A DNA stretch of 23,826 bases from a virus. The stretch is from positions 1-23,826 of the IMG/VR virus record IMGVR_UViG_3300042731_009256; one strand, written 5' to 3'. Each line of letters opens with the position of its first letter. The stretch's first letter is position 1. Made by a program: the position numbers and the translations under genes. The notes beneath the pieces were generated by a model. It was not told the origin of the DNA, searched no databases, and was given only the letters and a program-made list of their open reading frames with translations. Positions 6,579 through 11,594 of the stretch are shown here, piece after piece.

Positions 6579-7214
6579 CTACTCGTAGGCACCGAGGCGC
6601 GTCAGGGCCGGCGTGGGGTCGATGGGCACTTCGTGCGTATTGTGCCAGCTATCGACTCTGACCGGCATGCCGGCATCGATGAAGCGTTGGAGATCCTCAT
6701 ATCTGCTGAGTTTGGCGAACTCGGCGCAGAGGAGCGGCTTGGCGGCTTCGGCGTCTAGGGCGAGGCAGTCGACCGTGATGTTCTGGCTCCCTGGGTTCCA
6801 TTCTTCGAAGCTGTCCATGAAGCGGGCCAGGGAGGGGTCTGGTACGTCCTCGAGGGGCACGTGCTGGTGCAGGCGAGGGTCATAGAGTGACTCGACGAAG
6901 GTGCGGCTGCGGGCTAACTTCTCCAGCATCTGCCTGGGGGATATCGGTGCATAGGGCGCAGCGTCCGTCTTGAGGGCTCGCTTGGCCCACTTCGTTGCGA
7001 TGGTGAGGTCCTCCAGGTGTCTGGCCGTTACCTCGACCTGCATGCCGTACCAGTCCAGCGGGCGTTTGTGTCTCTCGCTATGCCAGATAATCTCGATCCG
7101 CGAGTTGTTGGCGAAGCGATCCTGTGGGTACAGGGTGAGGCGGAAGGTGGCATAGTCAGAGTTGCGCGGGAACTCGATGTGCGCTTCATAGTAGCATACG
7201 GCTTTCTCGGTCAT
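6579..7214 (-). CDS. Hypothetical protein, largest of the array
   Basis: A 211-residue protein. The N-terminal half is a beta-rich domain (VCYYEAHIEFPRNSDYATFR, then RIEIIWHSE, then MQVEVTARHLEDL). The C-terminal half is helical (SPRQMLEKLARSRTFVESLY; RYEDLQRFIDAGMPVRV). The YYEAHIEF and ATFRLTLYP strands resemble a small ferredoxin-like or double-psi fold, but no catalytic motif is visible. The ATG follows CCCAGGAGGTAAGACG, identical to the site of the first array gene. The GC-rich spacer to its left has full hairpins. Function unknown. Confidence 0.8.
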   Translation of the reverse strand: MTEKAVCYYEAHIEFPRNSDYATFRLTLYPQDRFANNSRIEIIWHSERHKRPLDWYGMQVEVTARHLEDLTIATKWAKRALKTDAAPYAPISPRQMLEKLARSRTFVESLYDPRLHQHVPLEDVPDPSLARFMDSFEEWNPGSQNITVDCLALDAEAAKPLLCAEFAKLSRYEDLQRFIDAGMPVRVDSWHNTHEVPIDPTPALTRLGAYE

Positions 7215-7239
7215 CGTCTTACCTCCTGGGTGAGGATCT

Positions 7240-7314
7240 GTAGGGCGTTGCCCTACCGTAACCCCAGGCCGGGGGTCCTGGAGTTATGGTAGGGAGGGAG
7301 CTCAGGCTCCCTCC
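7240..7314 (-). repeat. Spacer hairpin module, near-identical to the next
   Basis: GTAGGGC (7240-7246) pairs with GCCCTAC (7250-7256). CCCTACCGTAACCCCAGG (7251-7268) pairs with 7277-7294 with two mismatches or wobble pairs. GGAGGGAGC (7293-7301) pairs with 7306-7314. The first two stems share bases 7251-7256 and are mutually exclusive. The third stem overlaps the last codons and stop of the upstream gene. Confidence 0.85.
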
Positions 7315-7559
7315 GTCCCAGGGAGCGGTAGAGGCCGGCTGTGTTGGCCGAGGCTCCTACCATCTGGCCGGTATATCGTCGGGCCCATGCCCAGGCGTCT
7401 GTACAATCTCACGGCCAGTTCGGCGCAGGCGATCATGCTGCCGTGGTACTCGATGCGGCTGCTGCTGACGGGATCCCGGCTTACCAGTTTATACATCGTG
7501 GCGACGTCGTTGGCTTTGAGGCTGTTCTCGATGATGGCTGCGAGGTCGATGGTGTCCAT
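7302..7559 (-). CDS. Hypothetical small protein in the leftward array
   Basis: An 85-residue protein with a helical first half (DTIDLAAIIENSLKANDVAT, then CAELAVRLYRRLGMGP) and a Pro/Arg-rich C-terminus. The last residues (PGTEGA) are encoded by one arm of a terminator-like hairpin, so the end of the reading frame may have been set by module insertion or recombination. The start follows CCCAGGAGGTATCAG. Near-identical spacers lie on both sides, which makes the gene a unit flanked by direct repeats that could be lost or swapped by recombination. Function unknown. Confidence 0.72.
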   Translation of the reverse strand: MDTIDLAAIIENSLKANDVATMYKLVSRDPVSSSRIEYHGSMIACAELAVRLYRRLGMGPTIYRPDGRSLGQHSRPLPLPGTEGA

Positions 7560-7582
7560 CTGATACCTCCTGGGTGGGTTAT

Positions 7583-7657
7583 GTAGGGCGTTGCCCTACC
7601 GTAACCCCAGGCCGGGGGTCCTGGGGTTATGGTAGGGAGGGAGCGCGGGCTCCCTCC
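7583..7657 (-). repeat. Spacer hairpin module, near-identical to the previous
   Basis: GTAGGGC (7583-7589) pairs with 7593-7599. CCCTACCGTAACCCCAGG (7594-7611) pairs with 7620-7637, one wobble. GGAGGGAGC (7636-7644) pairs with 7649-7657. It matches 7240-7314 at all but a few positions, and the arms are also shared with 9010-9052. Confidence 0.87.
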
Positions 7658-7664
7658 GTCCCAT

Positions 7665-8150
7665 CTATCGTCCTTCCCATTTGACCAGGCATGCCCACTG
7701 TTTCCAGCTAAGCGGGCTCGGGTATTGGCGTTCCTCCGGGTCCGTCTCCAGCCAGGTGATGATCTGGTCGCAGAGGCTGGCTCGGAAGTCCGAGCGGAAT
7801 TGCTTGGTCTTGAGTAGGCGGGCGGCTGCTCGGCGCTGGTTGGGGTGTACGTCCGGGCTGGCCATCCATCGCAGCCAGTGTTCTGGCCAGTCCGGGTCGG
7901 CGATCGCGAAGGTGTCTTGCCAGGCGAGGGGGTCTTTCAGCCATTCTTCCGGCGTCAGCCAGGCGGGCAGGTCGATCGCTCGGACTTCCCACTTGGTGAA
8001 GGTTACGGGTCGCCAGTCGTCGGAGCTCAGGATCCCTTGTTTTGTCTCCGTGATGTCTACCTGCTCCGTATAGACTGCGACCGGGCGGCGAGGCGTTCCC
8101 ATTTCCTCGCCATCGTGGCGGTAGAGGATCGCGTGTGTTACGGTATCCAT
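7665..8150 (-). CDS. Hypothetical Trp-rich protein in the leftward array
   Basis: A 161-residue, Trp-rich soluble protein. The N-terminal third is beta (THAILYRHDGEEMG, VAVYTEQVDITETK). The remainder is helical with repeated W-L/W-x pairs (PAWLTPEEWLKDP, PEHWLRWMASPDVHPNQRRA) and a basic helix (AARLLKTKQFRSDFRASL). The ATG follows CCCAGGAGGTATGACCG. A second, out-of-frame ATG inside this ribosome block opens a 149-codon overlapping frame, which I treat as a shadow because its composition follows the real frame's third positions. Function unknown. Confidence 0.78.
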   Translation of the reverse strand: MDTVTHAILYRHDGEEMGTPRRPVAVYTEQVDITETKQGILSSDDWRPVTFTKWEVRAIDLPAWLTPEEWLKDPLAWQDTFAIADPDWPEHWLRWMASPDVHPNQRRAAARLLKTKQFRSDFRASLCDQIITWLETDPEERQYPSPLSWKQWACLVKWEGR

Positions 8151-8186
8151 CGGTCATACCTCCTGGGTGTGTGGGTGTAGGGGCTC

Positions 8187-8211
8187 GGTGGGGGAGGATA
8201 TCTCCCCCACC
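8187..8211 (-). terminator. Terminator-like hairpin, reduced spacer
   Basis: GGTGGGGGAG (8187-8196) pairs perfectly with 8202-8211 around a GATAT loop. This spacer has only this hairpin and the ribosome block; the large CCCAGG-edged stem is missing. No U-run follows on the leftward RNA, so termination would need Rho or would be partial. Confidence 0.6.
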
Positions 8212-8221
8212 TTGCCTTTAC

Positions 8222-8419
8222 TCATACCTCATCCCCCTCCTTGCCCGTCTCCCTTTCGGCTGGCCTGGGTCGGGCCGGCTTTAGGGCGGCGAGCAGATTG
8301 TCCACTCTCGCGCGGGCGATGCCGAGGCGCGTGGCGATGTCGAGGAGTGTTTCGTTTGCGTCTCGCCATTGCTGCTCGAAGGTGGCGGCATCGGTTGGCT
8401 TTTGGTCGTTCTCAGCCAT
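8222..8419 (-). CDS. Small protein with possible helix-turn-helix
   Basis: A 65-residue protein. Residues about 21-45 (NETLLDIATRLGIARARV then DNLLAALK) fit a helix-turn-helix: a helix, a G-I turn, then a second helix ending LLAAL. The remainder is a basic, Pro-rich tail followed by acidic residues. If correct it could be a DNA-binding regulator, possibly of the palindromes described here; that is inference. The start at 8419 was chosen because AGGAGGTATGAGG places ATG at normal spacing. The ATG two codons upstream sits only one base from the site. Alternative: a short coiled coil. Confidence 0.68.
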   Translation of the reverse strand: MAENDQKPTDAATFEQQWRDANETLLDIATRLGIARARVDNLLAALKPARPRPAERETGKEGDEV

Positions 8420-8445
8420 CCTCATACCTCCTGGGTGTGGTATGT

Positions 8446-8551
8446 GTAGGGGCTTGCCCCTACCGGATCCGCAGGCCGGGGGCGTGGATCCCGTTGGGGT
8501 ATCTTTGCTCCCGTTCTGCGGATGCGGTAGGGGGGGAGCGCGGGCTCCCCC
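8446..8551 (-). repeat. Spacer hairpin module between array genes
   Basis: GTAGGGG (8446-8452) pairs with CCCCTAC (8457-8463). CCTACCGGATCCGCAGG (8459-8475) pairs with 8515-8531 with one internal mismatch and a long loop. GGGGGAGC (8532-8539) pairs with 8544-8551. This copy has CCGCAGG in place of the usual CCCCAGG, matched by CTGCGG on the other arm. Confidence 0.8.
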
Positions 8552-8565
8552 TCCTACGCTGCGGA

Positions 8566-8862
8566 TCAGGCTCCTTCCTCCCATCGTTCCTGTACGCTGG
8601 TTACTTCTATACGTTCGACTTCGTGTGCGGCGTGGGTTACGTGCGAGGTATGGCCTTCTCCCCTGGCCGGTTTCCAGGTCCAGGGCGTGACCATGGTCAC
8701 TTGTTCGCCTGCGACCGTCGTTACCTCCAGGATCTGGCCGGTTGCCTTGATCCGGGCCAGTTCGCCGACTTTCGGCGTTCCGGGTCTTACTTCCATGGTG
8801 TGCGTGGTGACGATCCCGTTTTCGCGCTTCGATTCGGCGAGGGCCACCATCTTGATTGCCAT
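8566..8862 (-). CDS. Hypothetical small beta-rich protein
   Basis: A 98-residue protein dominated by strands: GIVTTHTMEVRPG, then VGELARIKATGQILEVTTVA, then EQVTMVTPWTW, and a final VERIEVTSVQ. The pattern VGELARIKATGQILEV resembles the first strands of a KOW/SH3 barrel without the Gly-Lys-Gly signature, so it may belong with the KOW-like gene at 4963-5154. The ATG at 8862 has ideal spacing (8 bases) from CCCAGGAGGT; the in-frame GTG at 8871 overlaps the site and was rejected. A His-rich loop (HTSHVTHAAH) could bind metal. Function unknown. Confidence 0.75.
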   Translation of the reverse strand: MAIKMVALAESKRENGIVTTHTMEVRPGTPKVGELARIKATGQILEVTTVAGEQVTMVTPWTWKPARGEGHTSHVTHAAHEVERIEVTSVQERWEEGA

Positions 8863-9009
8863 GCTGCTCACCTCCTGGGTGTGGGATTATAGGGCCCTAT
8901 CGCCGAGGGCTCTGCTACCGGCTCCGCGGGCTGCGGTGTTGGGGGGTTTGCGTCCGGTGGCCTAGACGGGGGTTGATCTGCCCGTCATCCCCTTCGGCTC
9001 GTGGTAGGG

Positions 9010-9069
9010 CCCTACCGTAACCCCAGGAGCGGGTCCTGGGGTTACGGTAGGGGGGAGCGTGGGCTCCCC
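9010..9069 (-). repeat. Spacer hairpin module with perfect 18-bp stem
   Basis: CCCTACCGTAACCCCAGG (9010-9027) pairs perfectly with 9035-9052. GGGGAGC (9052-9058) pairs with 9063-9069. Compared with the 5189-5252 stem, two positions differ and both partner bases have changed to keep pairing. The 213-base gap to the left also holds about 130 bases (8870-9005) with no gene and no clear structure beyond a short GGGCCC. Confidence 0.87.
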
Positions 9070-9075
9070 TCTACT

Positions 9076-9465
9076 CTAGATCAGTCTGGCCCATTGGGCC
9101 ATACCTCCGCGGGCCCAGTCCTGCGGGCGGGCTGTCGCGGCTATCTTGTCGGCGATGTCGTCGAGGCGATCGGCGAGGGCGCGTTGTTCGGTTCCCCAGG
9201 TTCCGGGCAGGTCGAAGGTGGCGGTTACGGGCAGGCATTTGTGTTCGCGTTTGGGGCTGATCGCGAAGGCGACCATCCTCCAGATATATGCGGTTTCTCC
9301 GCCTGCCGTTACTTGCCGGGTCGTGGGGTCGAAGGTGACTCGCGGCTTCGAGGCTCGCAGGCATCCTTTGTTCTTGCCTTGTGTGGCGATGATGCCTTGC
9401 GCGAGTGCGAGTTCGGCGGGTGTCAGGCTTGCCTTGCTCAGGTCGAGCTCGGGCATGTTGTACAT
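9076..9465 (-). CDS. Hypothetical protein, first gene of the leftward array
   Basis: A 129-residue protein. It has an N-terminal helix (SLTPAELALAQGIIATQ), a central beta region with two likely exposed Cys (GKNKGCLRASKPRVTFDP, then ETAYIWRMVAFAISPKREHK), and a C-terminal helix (ALADRLDDIADKIAATA). The WRMVAF core looks like a buried strand of a small alpha/beta fold. The ATG follows CCCAGGAGGTAAGACG. It is the first gene after the control region, and its ribosome site can be masked by an 8-base complement at 9510-9517. Function unknown; as the first gene it is a candidate early product. Confidence 0.8.
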   Translation of the reverse strand: MYNMPELDLSKASLTPAELALAQGIIATQGKNKGCLRASKPRVTFDPTTRQVTAGGETAYIWRMVAFAISPKREHKCLPVTATFDLPGTWGTEQRALADRLDDIADKIAATARPQDWARGGMAQWARLI

Positions 9466-9470
9466 CGTCT

Positions 9471-9572
9471 TACCTCCTGGGTGTGTTATGTAGGGCGTAA
9501 CCCTACCAGCAGGAGGTTAGGTCGGGTCTTGCTGCTCTACTGCCGGCAGTAGTGTCCTGCCTAATCTCCTGG
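9471..9572 (-). promoter_or_regulatory. Leader of first array gene with anti-ribosome-site element
   Basis: In the leftward RNA the ribosome block (plus-strand ACCTCCTG at 9472-9479) is exactly complementary to plus-strand CAGGAGGT at 9510-9517. That same stretch can instead pair with CCTAATCTCCTG at 9560-9571 (11 of 12). Between them lies the perfect palindrome CTACTGCCGGCAGTAG (9537-9552). A GTAGGG/CCCTAC hairpin is at 9490-9506. The two pairings exclude each other, as in a translational attenuator. Confidence 0.55.
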
Positions 9573-9589
9573 TGGTGGGGTTTCCCCCT

Positions 9590-10030
9590 TTCCCCCTATC
9601 CCCTCATTTTTCTTAATTCTCCCTCCAGGTTGGGGTGTTCGTTGGTATGTAGTTATGTATTAGTTCGCTTCTCGGTTTGTCCTGTCGTTGCCTGTCGGTC
9701 TTCTTGTCCGGGCCGTCCGATTCGGGTGGGCCCAGGCCGTCTGGCCAGATTTGCACTGTCGGGTGCGGGGGCTATGTTTTGGCTTTCGGCGTCCGGTTCC
9801 GGGCTGGTCGGGCCGGTTGGTTACTCCCTGGCCAGTCCTGGTTTTATCCCTCGCGGGTTAGGCTCGCGGCTCGCTTACTTGCCCCTTCGTGCTGTTGGTT
9901 GTTCAGGTTCCTGGTCTTGCTACTCGGTCCGTTTACTCGGCTCCGGTTTGTGTAGGCTTGGGGCGGCTCCCTGTCCTGCTTTTCCCCCTGCGTTGCTTCC
10001 TGTCTCCCTCTCTGCGTTGCGTTCTATCCT
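9590..10030 (-). other. Gene-free, T-poor leftward leader
   Basis: The plus strand here is strikingly poor in A and rich in T, so a leftward RNA would be purine-rich and poor in U. It has almost no ATG on the minus strand and stops in all minus frames. A 161-codon plus-strand frame covers it, but that frame has a biased Ser/Leu/Pro/Cys composition and no ribosome site, so I do not call it a gene. It lies between the AT-rich island and the first array gene, and is best read as a long unstructured 5' leader. Confidence 0.55.
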
Positions 10031-10120
10031 ACTATAACAAATTATACTGCATCAAGGTTAACAACGGGTATTGAAACCCCTAATAAACTATTAAAAATTT
10101 CCGTGTTTCGTAACTCTTTC
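10020..10120 (-). promoter_or_regulatory. AT-rich island with candidate leftward promoter
   Basis: This is the only clearly AT-rich stretch of the window. On the minus strand TGTTATAGT (from 10031-10036) fits an extended -10, and TATAAT occurs 10 bases upstream of it (10041-10046). No good -35 lies at 16-18 bp. The sequence TATAGTAG is shared with the two internal promoter-like repeats. A GTTAAC palindrome is also present. The alternative role is a DNA-unwinding element for replication. Confidence 0.45.
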
Positions 10121-10168
10121 AAATTGCCCCACCCTGCCGGGTTGAGCCACCACATTGCAGCCTGGGGG

Positions 10169-10196
10169 CTGTCCGTTTGGGTAGTTAATCGGGCAA
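10169..10196. repeat. 28-bp imperfect palindrome, copy 2
   Basis: CTGTCCGTTTGGGTAG then TTAATCGGGCAA; identical to copy 1 in 21 of 28 positions. It lies in the control region between the AT-rich island and the rightward promoter. The 10-bp palindrome GGGCATGCCC lies about 25 bp to its right. Confidence 0.6.
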
Positions 10197-10290
10197 CCTT
10201 CGCATAGTGACTAGGGCATGCCCCTGGCCATCGTCACGTCCTTGTCCACTGCCCGTCATCCATCTGCCACATTCTTGTCATCCTTTCTCG

Positions 10291-10325
10291 GACTTTGGTA
10301 AGACGAAAGTCAGGCAAAAGTCAGG
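10291..10325. promoter_or_regulatory. AAAGTC box cluster upstream of rightward promoter
   Basis: GACTTT (10291-10296) is inverted relative to AAAGTCAGG at 10306-10314 and 10317-10325. The two direct copies start 11 bp apart, about one helical turn. The cluster ends 34 bp before the -35 hexamer, a position suited to an activator or repressor. Confidence 0.5.
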
Positions 10326-10358
10326 TATCTTCCGGGCTTTTCGGGTACTTGGGGGGGA

Positions 10359-10387
10359 TTGACACCGAAACCGTTCTCGTGTATAAT
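10359..10387 (+). promoter_or_regulatory. Perfect-consensus sigma70-type promoter
   Basis: TTGACA (10359-10364), a 17-base spacer and TATAAT (10382-10387), all exact consensus. The start should fall near 10393-10395. It faces the lysis and structural genes but precedes the first rightward gene by about 400 bases. Confidence 0.9.
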
Positions 10388-10393
10388 GGGGAC

Positions 10394-10511
10394 GTCAAGC
10401 GCAACCTCCTGGGTGTGGTCCTCGTCCGTAGGGGTCCGATCGGTTGCGGGAGATGCCAGGAGCATCCTGGGTCGTTGTTCCTGCTCCTGGCCGTTCTTAT
10501 ACCCATTTTTT
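10394..10511 (+). ncRNA. Candidate antisense RNA or leader against the array ribosome sites
   Basis: An RNA from the consensus promoter would begin near 10394. It would carry AACCTCCTGGGTGTGG (10403-10418), the complement of the ribosome block shared by the leftward genes; up to 16 bases match exactly (the gene starting at 8419). Further on, GCCAGGAGC (10455-10463) pairs with 10483-10491 in a 9-bp stem, and T6 follows at 10506-10511 after a 14-base gap, so termination is possible but not canonical. CCAGGAG in the stem can also pair with the CTCCTGG of the anti-ribosome segment. Alternative: this is the relic of an array module that lost its gene, now simply part of a long leader. Confidence 0.45.
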
Positions 10512-10680
10512 GGTGTAGGGTGGGCGAGCGGGCGTGGCATCGGGGTTACTGTCTCGCTCGCCCACCCAGGAGCGCTGGTGGCGACGGGGCCGGCGTTTCC
10601 CTCCTGACAGTGCGATGGCGGTTTCCAGGTCCTCCGCCATCGCAGAAAAAGCGCAGGGCTCTCCCTGCTTCATAATAGCA
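10512..10680. repeat. Hairpin-rich leader without a gene
   Basis: GGGTGGGCGAGCG pairs perfectly with CGCTCGCCCACCC (about 10518-10566). GCGATGGCGG pairs with CCGCCATCGC (about 10612-10644). GCAGGG pairs with CCCTGC just after it. The architecture resembles the array's spacer modules but lies right of the rightward promoter. No reading frame here has a ribosome site. Confidence 0.55.
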
Positions 10681-10792
10681 GTCCGGCTCGGGCTTTAGGG
10701 CCTACGATCTGGATTCTGCCCAGGAACTCGTACACACGGGCGGTCACAGCATTTGCTGTGGCGGACTCGTGTGTTTTGCTTTGGGGGTATCG

Positions 10793-11506
10793 ATGGGCAA
10801 TCCAAGGTTGGAGGCGCTGCTCGGCCAAGTCGAACAGACTCTGGTGGCACTCGACGAGGGTGCTGCCGATCTGCAGAGCGTCCGGGAGATCCTGGCCACA
10901 CGGCTGCGTGACTATCGGATGACGGCTCTGCCCCAGGTTCCCTGGACTCGAGATCTGCGCTCCGTTCTCCCCTCCAATACCCACTGTCCGGCTCCCCTCC
11001 AGAATGGCTGGTGGCGGCGCTCCCTCGATCAGATCGAATCCGTCTGTTTCCATCATACCTGCTCCCATTCTCCAGAGGCGTTTACTGCCTGGTACATCAC
11101 CAAGGATGGTGGTCGGCCAGGCTGTTGTTATACCATCTGGATCGCCGAGACCGGGGAAGTCCTGCTCTGCGGCGACCTGGAGGCCGGCTGTTGGCACAAC
11201 CACAATGGCCATCAGAACGTCGACCTATCGGTTGGCCTGGCCGGCAACAAATCGGTGTATCCTCCTTCCCCTGCGCAGATGCGGTCCGCCATTCAGGTGG
11301 CAGCCTGGGCGATTCTCTCTCCCATGTTGCCGGGGGTCACTTCCCTGGGGCAGATCATGGGCCACTGCGACTATCCCCTGTGTAAACCTGGCAAACCTCA
11401 CGCGACGTCCTGCCCAGGCTGGCTTGTCCCACAGACGGGTAAATGGCGGTCCGCTTTGTTTGGTGGCCTGGCCGAGTTCCTGGCCGACTTTCTAGGATCC
11501 AAATAA
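10793..11506 (+). CDS. N-acetylmuramoyl-L-alanine amidase (endolysin), Amidase_2/PGRP-like
   Basis: A peptidoglycan amidase expected to cut the bond between N-acetylmuramic acid and L-alanine at lysis. In the 237-residue protein, residues 1-40 form a short helical or coiled-coil N-terminus. The catalytic domain follows: CFHHTCSH with H87/H88, GCCYTIWI with Y113, a GDLEAGCWHNHNGHQN segment (128-142), MGHCDYP with H191, and ATSCPGW with C207. H87/88, H191 and C207 fit the zinc-ligand pattern of T7-lysozyme-type amidases. No signal peptide is seen, so export depends on a holin, and a membrane protein gene follows. The ATG at 10793 was chosen over GTG at 10769 because GGGGGT precedes it, though that site is weak. 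The domain call is firm. Confidence 0.88.
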   Translation: MGNPRLEALLGQVEQTLVALDEGAADLQSVREILATRLRDYRMTALPQVPWTRDLRSVLPSNTHCPAPLQNGWWRRSLDQIESVCFHHTCSHSPEAFTAWYITKDGGRPGCCYTIWIAETGEVLLCGDLEAGCWHNHNGHQNVDLSVGLAGNKSVYPPSPAQMRSAIQVAAWAILSPMLPGVTSLGQIMGHCDYPLCKPGKPHATSCPGWLVPQTGKWRSALFGGLAEFLADFLGSK

Positions 11507-11524
11507 GGGAGGCATCTATCGCGC

Positions 11525-11543
11525 AAATTCACAAAAATTCACA
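11525..11543. repeat. Short direct repeat before the holin-like gene
   Basis: AAATTCACA occurs at 11525-11533 and again at 11535-11543, one helical turn apart, in a small AT-rich patch between the amidase and holin-like genes. It may be a protein-binding site or simply an A-rich leader that keeps the following ribosome site open. Confidence 0.35.
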
Positions 11544-11594
11544 ATTTCAACGTGTTATCGGGTTGGTTCCCTATTTCATCAAGGAGGTGGTCCT

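Noticed and set aside
7240-9069. Integron attC sites as an explanation of the spacer palindromes
   Set aside because: The stems lack the GTTRRRY/RYYYAAC core pair and the unpaired bases typical of attC, and no integrase is seen.
4104-9069. CRISPR array
   Set aside because: The repeats are separated by different genes rather than by short uniform spacers.
9552-10037. 161-codon plus-strand frame in the control region
   Set aside because: Its composition (Ser/Leu/Pro/Cys) follows the T-rich bias, it has no ribosome site, and it ends in the AT-rich island. I prefer a non-coding leader.
10322-10396. 25-codon TTG frame leftward from the block at 10403
   Set aside because: It has a non-ATG start and no sign of selection; kept only as part of the module-remnant idea.
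10295-10675. 126-codon plus-strand frame across the consensus promoter
   Set aside because: It contains the promoter and several perfect hairpins and has no ribosome site.
10670-11212. 180-codon minus-strand frame opposite the amidase
   Set aside because: The opposite strand has a clear amidase with catalytic motifs; this frame is a shadow.
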